From assembly GCA_001931905.2 (NCBI GenBank), contig MSJI02000437.1:1-43087 (forward strand): a DNA stretch of 43,087 bases, read 5' to 3'. Made by a program: the position numbers and the translations under genes. This document shows, piece by piece, positions 1 through 10,761 of the stretch. Each line of letters begins with the position of its first letter. Within the stretch, counting starts at the first letter, position 1. This stretch comes from Cladosporium sp. IMV 00045 (Eukaryota; Ascomycota; Dothideomycetes; Cladosporiales; Cladosporiaceae). The notes under the pieces were generated by a model. The model was not told where the DNA came from, made no database searches, and was given only the letters and a program-made list of their open reading frames with translations.

Positions 1-852
1 ACTCGTAGCCTACATGGGTGTAGATACGGATGGCCACCCACATGATGTAGATCCAGATCAAGTATCGCGGCACCCACGACAGTGCCAAGCGATACCAGAA
101 CGGTCGAATCGGCAACCAGCAAAACGCGCCCTGAGCCTGATAGGCACCAGCCGGATTGATGAAAGCCAGGGCGCCAGTGAAACATGGAATCAAAATCCAG
201 CCAGCGAAGACCCAATGTCGAACCTTGTAAAGTCCATCGTGGCCAAGGAAGGAATTTGAGGGAGGAAATATTTGCAAGGCCATATGCATGCTGATGAAGA
301 GAATTGCTACATCTGGAGCAAAATCAGCATGATGCGCTTGCCAATGCGTGTTGATATGATCTACTCACCGCAAGACTGCAAGCCAACCTGAAGCATGTAC
401 CCGCTGACTTGACAAAACGCTTCCTCGCTTTTCACCTGGCTTCGTCCAAAATTCACAGAGCCGTGTATGAGGTACCAAAGGCTCTTGTAGAAGTCTCCAA
501 GAATTAACATTAGAACCAAATCGCGTCGATAATTTCTCTTCATCGTCCAGAACCAGTAAATCGCACATGCCGCCGCCGAGATACTCACGCTAGCCATGGC
601 AGCACATACTATCTGGATTGTTCGTCGTTGTTGGGCAGCCAGAATGCCCGCTGCGTCGACAGATGAAGCTGTCCATAACCCGGATGAGCGTCCACGCATG
701 TCTGAAGGCGAACGTGGTGAAATCCCTGGCTCCATCGCCTCGCCATTCTCGATGGTGTTTATCTCGGAAGAAGCTCGTACAGCCAGGTTGAACAATCGAT
801 GTGCTGCATGGCGAACGACCGTGTGGCTCTCCGAGAAACGGAGAGCAGGCAT
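1..852 (-). CDS. Git3/GPR1-type G protein-coupled receptor (C-terminus beyond window)
   Basis: Seven-helix receptor of the fungal Git3/Gpr1 carbon-sensing family, expected in the plasma membrane and, by family knowledge, coupled to a G-alpha/cAMP-PKA pathway. Exons run 852..369 and 312..<1. The 56-bp intron (donor GTGAGT, acceptor CCAG) closes a GAT codon, giving the conserved join LQSC-DVAILFISMHMALQIF. Residues 80-102 form TM1, 111-131 TM2 (after the basic KRNYRRD turn) and TM3 starts near 147 (FCQVSGYMLQ). The second exon carries TM4 and the family signatures GAFCWLPIRPFWYRLA and SWVPRYLIWIYIM. The gene leaves the window inside a later helix, so loop 3 and the tail are not visible. The first 75 residues are hydrophilic and poorly conserved; Met40 (735) is an equally plausible start. 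It has no obvious neighbour partner. Confidence 0.88.
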
Positions 853-2744
853 TGCAAATACATGCGCCTTCAGTGTTGACAGGGAGTACGCCCGCAGGAA
901 GAGTAGTTGAGAACGTGGCGGACGCGGCTAAGGTACCTCCTATAGAAAGGCAAGATTAAGTTGAGGGGCTGAAGTGATCGACGGAAGTCAACTTGTATGG
1001 GGAAAAGCCTCGTTTACGAGTCCAAGAGTCTCGAACCAAGAGTCACAAACAATCGAATAATTCATATCACAACGGTCTTGTCGTTGCTACGGTGCCTGCA
1101 GAAGGAGAAAGTAGCCGATAAGAAAGGGATGCTGCTGGAGCGCTCAAGGAATGGTTCCCCGGAGCGTACACACCTAGACAATGGTATGCGGGTACTGCCG
1201 CGTCGAAACTGAATTTCTTGATATACTTACGCTTTAGGAACAAGCGAACAGGACTGCCCAGGTAGGCACTTTATCGGAAGCTATGATCCGAGTGCATGGT
1301 CGCATTGCTGATCGCAGGGCCCATTCCAAAGCCTGTTCTTGAAGGTCAGCAGTTCCGCGGTAGACCTCAGCGTGCTGAACGTCCCTGGGCAGTCTCATTC
1401 TCGGTATGCCTGGAGCTTTTGTCAAGTGCAACGAATTCTAGAACGACATTCGAGGAACGGCGATTTCATCTGTAAAATCATAGCAGCAATCAGCCACATC
1501 GCATTCTCAAGACGCGAGATTTAATGGCATGTGGCACCTCTGGTGGATGAGCCATGCCGGCACCGTCAGGTCAATAATGGCACATGCGCGCGAACTCAGT
1601 TGACCAGCTGAAAGACGATTTGAGCAAACCCGAGCTCAAAAGCGATTGTGGAGTGGTACGCTACCGACTTTGCAGCTTCCAATACCTTATCCGCAAGAAT
1701 GCCGGCATGAGCGGATAAATCCCAACCGCGTGATAACACATCGCTCGCCAAGGCGCATGTCGTGCGTCAGCCTGGATGGCTATTTTTGAGAGGACCCCCT
1801 ATATATGCTGCAAGGCTGGCTGCAGCCATGTCCGTTTGTCGACAAGAAACCGTTGAAGCGTTCATATCTGAACCGGTTTATGACAGCGATTGAGACAGTG
1901 TTTACATATCAAGACGAGACAATCATGGTCTCGGCTTTCTGGAGACACCTGCCAGCCTACGTTCACGCCCACGATGATACAGCAGCAGCATTACCGGGAC
2001 GGCAACGGAATGTTCGCTTCGCTTCGGCCCTCGAAACCGCCAACGTCGTTTAGCCACGTTTTAGCGCATTTTATCCAAGCTGGTGTGGAAGGATAGGAGT
2101 CTTTATCCGATCGAATTCGCCAACTCCTCGCTGACACCTGTGACACGACTCAGTGACATGGGTCGGGCTCACAGGGCTCTTCTTACCCACGCGCTAGGAG
2201 AAATCTAATTGTTCTTCACTTTGACGTGTCTAGCAGAGATCCGCTCACAAGTCCGACATGGAGACTGCTAGCCTCGCGGTGTTCACCGTTACTTCGAAAA
2301 CATCTGGACCACATCCCACGCAATCGTCTGCAGTACCCATGTCTCTTGATAACTAGTCATCCCATTTCTTCTTCGTCCTCCCCTACTACGGAGGTATCAA
2401 AGTTTCAAAAACACAGCTCCACCAAACATCCGCCGTCGCCGCTCCAACCACTGCTCGTCATTTCCACCCCTTGTCACATCCATCGTGTTTTCGGCCATCG
2501 CCGCTCTACGCAGCCCAAACTAAGTTGACAACGCACGTACTGGTCGAAGACCTTCATGGGGGCCAATTCAAAAAAATGGTCCACTGGATGATCCTCCCGT
2601 GTGTAATCTGGGGCGTGCGATAAACTAGGTGTCTCGTGGCGTCCTTCCCATGTGCATTTTTCTCGGTTCTCTCGCTTCGAGCTCTTGTTGTTCCTTCGAC
2701 AAGATTGAAATTCGATTACGATTCTTAAAAAGTTCTACAGCACC
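853..2744. other. Gene-free interval between GPCR and protoglobin
   Basis: No open frame here has splice-supported or family-like coding character. The stretch is the presumed promoter region of the leftward GPCR and, at its right end, of the protoglobin. It holds an AGGTACCT palindrome at 931-938 and a nested GATA-containing hairpin at 1687-1718 (listed separately). An isolated TATATAT string lies near 1801 with no gene behind it. Confidence 0.6.
1687..1718. promoter_or_regulatory. Nested inverted repeat with paired GATA sites
   Basis: TTATCCGC at 1687-1694 is exactly reverse-complementary to GCGGATAA at 1711-1718. Between them lies a perfect 10-bp palindrome, ATGCCGGCAT (1699-1708). The outer arms each contain a GATAA core on opposite strands, which is the recognition core of fungal GATA factors (AreA, SreA, white-collar class). 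The structure is seen directly. A regulatory role is inference, since the site is about 0.85 kb upstream of the GPCR start and 1 kb upstream of the protoglobin. Confidence 0.4.
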
Positions 2745-4067
2745 ATGACGACCCTCCCGCGTGGAATCAAGCATGTCGACCGCGACGCTCTTTACACAGA
2801 CCTTGGAGCTCGGGTAGCTTATCTCAAAGAATTCATAGACTTTGGGCCAGGTAAATCTCGTCATCTGTAGTTCTCCTTGCTGCGGTGTCTAACGACCGCC
2901 AGATGATCTCGCAATCCTCGAGCGCGGTCAGGACCTTGTCCGTCAGGTTATTCCTGACATTGTCAACTCGGTCTACAAGAAGCTGCTCCAACACGACATC
3001 ACAGCCCGCGTTTTCTCCACCCGTGACAGCCGCGATGACGAAGATCCTCCTGTCTGGCCTCAAGACGGAAGCCCTGCTATCCAGAACCGGAAAATATTCC
3101 TCAGATGGTATTTGACAAGGCTGAATCAGGACCCGTCCAAAAAAGAATTCGTGAGTACCCTGAGTCGCTGCAAACCACCGCCTTCCCACGAGTGTGTCGT
3201 TGAAATGGTGTCCGTTTTGGTGGGATCGTATTCGACTCGGTGATACTCTGCTATGATGCGATCAGCAAACAAGGGCAGGCGCCTTGCTCAGTAAAGCGGA
3301 CTCACAGCGATTTAATGACTCTTTTGATACAAAAGTTGGTGGGGTCGCGGAGTTTTAGTCCGAGTCGTCCTGGCATACCCATGACAAGGCGGTGGAACAT
3401 TCTCTATAGTGTCAACCTTGCTAACTTCTTGCTTCTAGTGGGAATATCTCGACAAAGTAGGGTACGGCTGCTTTTGGAGCCCTGATGTCTATAACACCGC
3501 TAACAACTATCTAGTGAAATGCACGTTGGCGCAGGCCGTAGAAATCCTCTACACGTCGACTACATGTTCCTCGGCATCTGCATGGGTTATGTGCAAGACG
3601 CCTTTACCGAAAGCATCCTCACCACAACATCGGTAGACCTTCGTCTCCGCATATCTCTTGTTCGAGCCCTAGGCAAGCTCATCTGGATTCAAAACGACCT
3701 TCTCGCCCGCTGGCATATCAACGAGGACAACATTGGTTCTCCGTCGGATCCAGCATCGTCGGTCTCCTCGCCATTGCAACAACCCCAAAACCAATTCTAC
3801 ACGTCGACCTCAAAACTGAAGCCTTACGCCCTCGATGCTCAGAGTGTCAGAACAACGTCGTCTGACTCTGCCTCGTATGCTGCCAGCAACAAGACCAGCC
3901 TTGGTCGAAACAAAGACTCCCTCGACAACTACTCATCAGGCTCAAGCAGTGGTTGCCCATTCTCGGGTGGTTCGATGGACGATCAGAGAGCTGGGCTCGG
4001 ATGGCCTTTAACCAATGGGCGATCCAGCTCTGAGAGACCTCCTAGCAGACAAAGGGGATGGCTCTGA
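2745..4067 (+). CDS. Protoglobin / globin-sensor-domain protein
   Basis: Single-domain haem protein of the protoglobin (globin-coupled sensor) superfamily, 309 aa, presumably cytosolic and binding O2, NO or CO. Exons are 2745-2850, 2903-3150, 3439-3461 and 3515-4067; all joins close in frame. The third is a 23-nt micro-exon, needed to read WEYLDKVG into EMHVGAG. The globin fold covers about residues 10-185. His129 in the VGEMHVG segment aligns with the proximal haem-ligand histidine of HemAT-type sensors, and the following LHVDYMFLGICMGYVQDAF matches the next helix. After residue ~190 the protein is Ser/Thr-rich and looks disordered; no kinase, cyclase or methyl-acceptor output domain follows. 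The intron between exons 2 and 3 is long for this window (288 bp). Function in fungi is not established; the fold assignment is firm, the ligand inferred. Confidence 0.85.
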
Positions 4068-4901
4068 ACTACATGACAAACGTTAGCAAATGGAGTCTTG
4101 GCCACGAATCTGATACCAACACAGTGGTAATGAGATGCAAACTGGACTTCTCCGATGACAGTCCAATGGATTTGAGCGATTGACGGCCGAGGCGAAGCGC
4201 TATCATTCATTCTAACATAGAGCGCGTCTTTGACGAATCTTTCTCGAGTCGCAGACTTATCTTCTCCTCCCAAGGATAGCGCCCGGTCCGCAAATGACGA
4301 TTATAAGCGGCGCAGGTAGAAGGCAAGTGCGGAAGGGCGCAAGTGGAAAAAGTATTATTGTAATTTTAGCAGCCGGGGTATCTCAGCTTTCAATTCGGTA
4401 GTTCTCGCCTCATCACTGATTCCGCTTCCTCGACAATTTCAGTCTCAAGAATCCGATTCAGGAGGGAAGACGTATGTTCGCCTCATCACTGACTCGTCTT
4501 CCTCGACCATCTCAATCGCGCTGGAGTCTAACTTTGGTCTGCATATATGACGGTGTGTAAGGCTGAACGCGATCCGATACATGGCAGTATTATCGGCAAT
4601 GTACTAGCTTGCTCAATTTTGCCATCGAAGGCTGCCGATGGTGTTGAAATGAGGTTGGTGAGTGCTCTAATGATAGAGGGAAGTTGACGGGCGAGGCAGG
4701 CTAAAGTTCAGTGACACTCCAGTGACATACCATCGGGCTGTGATTGGTCAATCAGACTCCAACACCTACGAAATGCCCAATGTTTTGTCCCATCAAATAC
4801 ATAAATGCTAGAAAATTGGTGTTCGACAGTTCACATTGTCTTACGCGCCGAATTCATAATCCTTCAGTTCCGACGAGAGCGATTTGATTGGCGACCTTGA
4901 G
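4068..4901. other. Intergenic region with ArsH promoter
   Basis: No coding frame is supported. It contains an imperfect direct repeat (4405-4522) and, at 4741-4754, the inverted repeat TGATTG-GT-CAATCA, which includes a reverse CCAAT box and sits 150 bp upstream of the ArsH start, a plausible promoter position. The protoglobin 3' UTR must also end here. Confidence 0.5.
4405..4522. repeat. Imperfect direct repeat, two ~45-bp units, 73-bp period
   Basis: Unit one (4405-4449) and unit two (4478-4522) both begin TCGCCTCATCACTGA and share a TTCCTCGAC core with scattered substitutions. The spacer is unique sequence. It looks like an old local duplication in the intergenic DNA; no mobile-element ends are visible. 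Confidence 0.6.
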
Positions 4902-6047
4902 ATGAGCCTCTGCACCCTTCGTTCAACAGTCTCACAACGCCTGTACCAGCATTGCCGACTCTCCTCCAAGGTGGTTCAGAAGAATAACCCCGTCCAGCGT
5001 CGGTCATTCAGAGCCATGACTGTTGCAAATACCAATGGCGTGGCATCAAAGCTCCAATCGTCCGCCCAAGCGTTCGACGCCAAATCAGAGCTCCAAATTC
5101 CAGAAACCCAGGACGATGCCTCAACCCGCCACAAATATCGACCATTCCTCCTCGACGAACGAGTCGCCAAAAACGACTGGATTTCAAAACTAGAACTCGA
5201 CACCGTAGAAGACATGGTCCAGTCTGACCTCGCCGCCACTGGAGGAGACCGGATTCGAGTGCTAGTTCTGTTCGGAAGTCTTCGATCTCGGTAGGTGGTT
5301 CTCTTTCTTCCCCCAAACATTGTCATCTTTGGGGATTGTTAACTGACGAAATACCAAAGCTCATACTCCCGTCTCCTCGCATACGAATGCTCGCGCATCC
5401 TGCACCGTCTAGGCTGCGACGTGCGCGTCTTCGACCCCACCGACCTGCCCATCAAAGACGACACGAAACAAGACCACCCGAAAGTGCAAGAGTTGCGCAA
5501 CCTGAGCATCTGGAGTAATGGGCATCTTTGGGTGTCGCCTGAGCAGCATGGAAATCTTGTATGCACGCCAATCTCGTTATAAAGCGCCTCCTCCTCAAAA
5601 CTGTAGAATACTGACTCACCTCCACAGACCGCCGTATTTAAAAACCAAATCGACTGGATCCCACTATCCACCGGCTCCGTGCGGCCCACGCAAGGCCGCA
5701 CGCTCGCCATCGCGCAAGTCTCCGGCGGGTCACAATCCTTCAACACAGTGAATTCCCTACGCATGCTGGGACGGTGGATGCGGCTGTTCGCAATCCCGAA
5801 CCAGTCTTCCATCCCCATGGCGTACAAGCAGTTCACGGATGCTTGTGATGCCGAAAGTGGCGGTTGGTTGGAAGCTGAGGGTGGGAGTCGATTGATGCCT
5901 TCGGGGAATCGGGATCGGGTTGTGGATTGTATGGAGGAGTTTGTCAAGTATACGATTTTGATGAGGCCGAGGTTGGAGTTGTTTGCGGATCGGTATAGTG
6001 AGAGGGTGGAGAGGAGACGGAAGGAGGAGAAGGCTGCTCAGGAGTAG
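4902..6047 (+). CDS. arsH: ArsH-type NADPH-dependent FMN reductase
   Basis: Flavodoxin-fold reductase of the ArsH family (arsenical/organoarsenical resistance, NADPH:FMN oxidoreductase), 335 aa. Exons are 4902-5290, 5360-5558 and 5628-6047; joins close in frame. The FMN-phosphate loop GSLRSRSYS lies at 125-133. It is followed by the diagnostic ArsH blocks [50 protein letters not shown] and [15 protein letters not shown], then a helical Arg/Glu-rich C-terminus. The ATG at 4902 adds ~115 residues before the core. Its first 38 residues are Arg/Ser-rich and acid-poor, resembling a mitochondrial presequence; a later ATG at 5017 would remove them. No arsenite pump, arsenate reductase or methyltransferase is adjacent, so the usual ars cluster context is missing. 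Family assignment is near certain; organelle targeting is inference. Confidence 0.93.
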
Positions 6048-6237
6048 TATGAGGGGCTTGGAAGGAATTGGAGAGCACGGTACAGTCTTTGGGTAGAGCG
6101 GACTTTGCACTTGTAAATCGACTATTAAAACTCGCAGTCGTCGTCTTCGTTTCTGCGGTTGGCTGTTCGGCTTCGTTGCGAGCATAGTTTCCGCATGGAT
6201 AGATCGATGCCAACGCAATGCGGAATCCACCACTCAC

Positions 6238-7632
6238 CTAGCTCACAGGCCCATAAATCAACGCCAACTGATCAATCTCATCCCCAGCCTGTCCCATAAA
6301 TCCAACAACAGCGTACCCCTCATCCGCCGTGAAAACCTCACAGTTCTCCGTCCGCGTGCCCGCCTGCAAAGTCCTGCCCTCACTCGTCGTGGCCTGAATG
6401 TAGAAATTCCTGGTGCGGTCGTTCCTCTGCCCGGTGCAAAGCTCCGCCTGAGTCCAAAACTCCCCAGACGCCAGAGTCAGCGAATCAGCCGTGCCGCCGG
6501 TGCCGCCGTAGGAAAAGTTGGTGCCGTCCGTGAGCTCTAGGCCGACTGAGTCGAGGCGTTCGGCGCCGCTGAAGGTGATGGTTGATGTTCTGGAGTTTGC
6601 GGACAACGAGGGCAGAGAGGTGAACCAGGTGCCGTGGGGACCGCCGGAGAAAGGACTCTGGCGGAAAGATGGGGAAAGTGTCCAGCTGAAATCGATGAGG
6701 ATGGGGTTGTGGTCTGAGAGGACCGCGCCGACGTTCGGGGCTTGAGTGTTCAGGAAGCTGTTGCCGTCGTAGGTGAAACTGGAAGCTTCGAGGTTCACGA
6801 TCTTGGAGCCACGGTAAAAGAGCTTGTCGACTATCTCGCAGTCGTTGGACTCTGCTGGGTTGTCGCAGAGTAGTGCTTGGGCGCCGGCGGTGGGGTTGAC
6901 GCCGTCTTTGTGCAGTTGCACCCAGGGGTCGGTGAGGCCGTTCTGTGTACCGAAACCGGTGCGGATGGCGGTGTCTTCAGAGCGCGTGTAGCGACTGTTG
7001 GTGTCACCCATAACGATGACTGCGTTGCCGCGAGACCAGGTCTCGATGTAGTCGGCGACTTGCTGGATGTTTGACTGACGTGCTTCCAGGTCTTCCGTCT
7101 CGCCGCTGCAAGAGATTGATGTCAGCTCTATACTCGGCTGTCAATCAAAGAGAGCAGCATACCCAGCATCCGCATGAAGGTTATAAACATCAACATAAAC
7201 GTCCTCCGAAGGATTCCACCGCATGAAAGTAAAACCCTTCGGAGTCAAACAATCCGAGCCCGAAGCATTCGAGCAAACATCCCACTTGACACGGGTGAAA
7301 TTGATCCAGTCGCTCGTCGAGATGGAGTTCAGCCCACTGCCGAAAGGCACACCACCCGAAGTAGCCGTGCGGAAAGCATGGTCGTCAGTTTCGTAGATAG
7401 CGGCGTGGTAGTTGAAGTCCTCCTGCATGTGGATGAGATCGTAGCCATACTGCGCGAAGTAGCTGCCGATCTGCCTGGAGTTTTCGGTCTTGTCGCCGGG
7501 GACGTCGTTCCCTTGGAGAATTGATGGGAGGCCAGCGACGTTGTAGGATAGTGCTGTGAATTTGCCGTTAGTTGCAGCGGTGGACGCCAACTGCGCTGCG
7601 TAGGCGGCCGCGACGAGAGAGGACTTCCACAT
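6238..7632 (-). CDS. Secreted endonuclease/exonuclease/phosphatase with C-terminal jacalin-like lectin
   Basis: Two-domain secreted protein, 445 aa, exons 7632..7163 and 7105..6238 (57-bp intron). Residues 1-20 form a signal peptide (hydrophobic, ending STAAT). The EEP (DNase I-like) fold spans about 25-300 with its metal and catalytic motifs: SYNVAG (Asn31), HMQEDF (Glu71), NLHADAG, MGDTNSR (Asp191, Asn193) and SDHNP (Asp288, His289). Residues ~302-445 are a jacalin-like beta-prism lectin: GGPHG, LDSVGLELTDG, YGGTGG, then FMGQAGDEIDQLALIYGP at the end. EEP proteins cleave nucleic acids, inositol phosphates or sphingomyelin; which applies here cannot be told. The lectin presumably anchors the enzyme to glycans outside the cell. 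It converges on arsH, with 190 bp between stop codons. Confidence 0.88.
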
Positions 7633-8310
7633 GGTGGCGAGCTGGGGTGAATTTGGCGAGATGCATTTTCACAGGGAGGGAGAGGTCAAGCGATTGGTCT
7701 TTTATCTTTGACCTTTGAAGCCGCTTGTGTTGTTGAGGCAGGTTGCAAGAAGCAGCTTCGATTGTTATTATATTGAACCCACGCAGCTTGCTTTAGCGTC
7801 ATCTTGGTTCAATCTAAGCGCTGGGGAATGACGGGGGGTGGATCCAATGGCATGTGTCTTGAGTTGCAACGTGGTCTATGCCTCGGTTAGAGATCATGAT
7901 CTGCTTGCCATGTTATAAAGTGGGTAAAACAAGACTATCGAATCCGATCTGTCAAAGCCGTGTCGTGGGCAGTGGCTTCATGCCGATGCGACGACAGACG
8001 AGAGTCGACAAGGGCTTCGCGTGGATTCCAATGATGGTCGCTTATCGGAGGACTGCCAAACTTGAGCTAGACGGCCTTGAAAATAATTTGGAGTAGCAAA
8101 CAAACGCTTGTTAGCTTCACTTCTTCTAGCACAGACACGCATCGCCTGCAAGCTGTCAATTAGACCAGACTGGAGGAAAATGTTCATCGATCATCTCTGC
8201 GACCGACTGCGTCTCCTGTGCAAGTGTCGTATCAAAATTATACTCTGGCTTCAAACGAAATCAATTACACTGCATGCAACCACTCTCCCCATGATCATTC
8301 ATCGTTGATC
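7633..8310. other. Promoter of EEP-lectin gene and 3' end of GH72 gene
   Basis: Only short random frames are present. The region must carry the 5' leader of the leftward EEP-lectin gene and the terminator of the leftward GH72 gene. I see no distinctive motif. Confidence 0.5.
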
Positions 8311-9804
8311 TTACAAGAGGAAGAAACCGCCAGCCACAACGCAAAGCATGACATTAAGCCCAGCCCAGGTGCCGATCCAGAGCCCTGTGAAGGCCGGTGC
8401 AAGAATTTTTGCAGCAGCACCACTGGAAGTGGCGGCGGCTTGGTCACTTCCAGTCTGTGTCACCTCATCCGCTGCCTTGTTGCCATCGCCCGGATGAGCC
8501 TTGTCAGTAGCAGAGACAGCATTGGACGCGGTAGCTGTGCCAATCGATGACTCTGAAGGCGAGTTTGTCTCGTGCCCAATGGTAGGCAGAGGTGCGTCGG
8601 CTTTGACTGCCCATGCTCCGCTGGTGAATTCCGGGCATGCCGGCGGGCTGAAAGATGGGTTGTAGTCGTCTTTACGAACACCAGTCGGCGAGAGAGTAGC
8701 CCAATGCTTGCTCAGGTTCTCGAAATCTGGATTGATAGGTGACGGCGTGCCGGATCTGCCAAACTGTGCTTCATTGGCGGGTGCGGCAGCCGTCGGTGTG
8801 GCGCTCTGGTCGTAGGAGACAATACCGTAGTTGTTAGTCTCTTGGATCCATTCGTAAATGATGGCACCGGACCACGTGTCAACCATCTTGTCACCAAAGA
8901 TGGCAGCTTGATCGTCGAAGTTGCGAGGTGTGACGACATTGCAGCCGGTCTCGGAGAAAAAGATGGGGACGTTGTATTCGGAGGCATTCTTTTGAAGGAA
9001 AACGTAGCCAGAGGTCTCGAAGGTAGAGTCGCCGCACCATTCATAGGCATTCAAACCATAGAAGTCAACTGCCTCGGAGGGGTCTTTGCCACATGCGAGG
9101 TAATTCTGGAGCATCGGGCGCAAAGAAGCAACGTCTGCGGCTGTGTAGCCGACGGGGATCTTACGGTAGCCCTTTGCTGTTGACAGTCAGCCAGTGATCG
9201 ACGTGTCATCAGACAAGCGATTGTACACTTACCGTCGCGGTAGACTTTCATGTCCCGAGCAGCCGCTTTGACGTAAGGCGCAGCAACATCCGTGTTCGGA
9301 GACGTGAGGACCTCGTTCCCAACAAAAAATCCACCCAGATTGTCGTAGTTGTGGAACACGTCCATGACACGTTGGTAGGCCTTGTACTGCGTCTCGTTCC
9401 ATTGAGGCTCTTGCATGCCAGGACCCATAATGTAGGAGTCGAAGGTATCAAGGTCGAGCCAGATGTAGATGCCGGCGTCCTCAAAAGTCTTCATGCACTC
9501 GTCATGTTTGGCTGAGGGATCGACGTGGTAGACGCGGATGGAATTGGCTCCGAGGGTCTTCATGAGGTCGGCATCGAGCTTGCATTGGTTGCTGTCAATG
9601 AGCGGGTCTTCGGGGAGAAGTTGGTAGGCGACTCCTGTGGCGGTTTGTCAGTGGCGTACATCGCTAGAGATCCAAGGGAAACTTCGCACCTTTGAGGTAG
9701 AACTGGTTGCCGTCGCTTGTGAAAAATTTGGCGCCTTTGGTGGAAATGGTGGGAATTGCCAGGATGTGACTGGCCAGCAGGCCAAGGAGGATGAGCAGCA
9801 ACAT
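8311..9804 (-). CDS. GH72 beta-1,3-glucanosyltransferase, GPI-anchored (GEL/GAS)
   Basis: Cell-wall transglycosylase that splits a beta-1,3-glucan chain and transfers it to another, elongating wall glucan; 460 aa. Exons are 9804..9690, 9634..9233 and 9176..8311 (introns of 55 and 56 bp). Residues 1-16 are a signal peptide (MLLLILLGLLASHILA). The catalytic barrel starts at ISTKGAKFF and includes NSIRVYHVDP. Acid/base Glu146 is in FVGNEVL, the core motif NAYEWCGDSTFETSGY follows, and nucleophile Glu248 is in FFSETGCN. After ~370 comes a Ser/Thr/Ala-rich stretch and a hydrophobic C-terminus (TGLWIGTWAGLNVMLCVVAGGFFLL in part), typical of GPI attachment. There is no X8/CBM43 cysteine module, so it belongs to the shorter GEL1-like group. 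It shares a 957-bp intergenic region with the divergent hydrolase gene. Confidence 0.95.
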
Positions 9805-10761
9805 TGCACGGTGTCTAGCTGTGGTGAGTTCGGTTTAGTTGGAGGTCAAACGAGTGTAAGGCAGTTGAGGTGGGAGAAGATGGTGTCAGAGAGAGTGGAA
9901 GCTCGAAGCGTGAGGTCTTGCTCTGAGGGTCGGGAATGGAGTTTGGAAGAGACGTTTGGGTGCTCGTGAGGAAGGCGTGCCCTGCAGTCAAACGCGGCAG
10001 TCACATGAAAGAGACTCATACAAACGGCAAGACTGGCCAGCTCTTACGACATTCGCATGCACCCGCTTCGTGAGGGTGGTTTAGCGATCATGCTACAAAT
10101 GGAATTCTTCGCTCTTGTTCCAATGGTCTGCTCAAACAGAGATCCAAACTCTTGGGGGCCTCCTGCTGTAGATACCGACATTGCGGTCGGACGAGCGTCA
10201 CTTCCCATTGTGTTTTGGTGACAAGACATAGCGCAGTGTGAGGAGGTGCAAGCATGAACTCGCGCAAGAAAATGCAAATGCAACGGGGAGATGAATCTGA
10301 GAAGTAGAATTCATACCACGGCCAGTGTTGTGTGACAGACCTCGGCAGGCCGGTGTTTTCACAGGAGGATGAAGGATCGCCAAAGTGGGTACAACGTTAC
10401 GTCGACCACTGGCCGAATTTGTGTAAGGCTACCTCCGTAGCCTTCACATGCGTCTTGATGTCAGCATAAAGGGCGGACCACTACACGAATCCGGTTAATG
10501 GCGGAGACATGCGTTTCTTAGCAGACGAATTGCTTGCATAATACACGGAGATCGGAGATGTATAACTTGCAATACCCAAGCAATGGCCTCCATGTCCGAG
10601 ATACGATTTGGGATCAATGCACGAGTAACGGCCGTAGTCAACTTGTCCCTGTTTGAAACATATGCAACATCGAAGCTGACTTCGCAGCTGCATTTCCTTA
10701 AAGTCTTTATACACTTCAAGTATATCAATACACTTTTCGACCAACCCAGCACATCACAAAC
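9805..10761. promoter_or_regulatory. Divergent promoter region (GH72 / epoxide hydrolase)
   Basis: This 957-bp stretch separates the two divergent starts and has no supported coding frame. It carries a perfect hairpin at 10425-10444 and, near 10705, a TTTATACA string about 55 bp upstream of the hydrolase ATG that could serve as its TATA element. Confidence 0.5.
10425..10444. repeat. Perfect 8-bp-stem, 4-nt-loop inverted repeat
   Basis: AAGGCTAC (10425-10432), loop CTCC, then GTAGCCTT (10437-10444): the arms are exact reverse complements. It lies in the divergent promoter, 318 bp from the hydrolase start, and could be an operator for a dimeric factor or simply a cruciform-prone site. Confidence 0.6.

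Noticed and set aside
1805..2096. Small open frames before the protoglobin
   Set aside because: Overlapping frames of random composition with no splice partners or homologous motifs.
4884..4901. Upstream extension of ArsH
   Set aside because: It begins with TTG rather than ATG; the first real ATG is at 4902.
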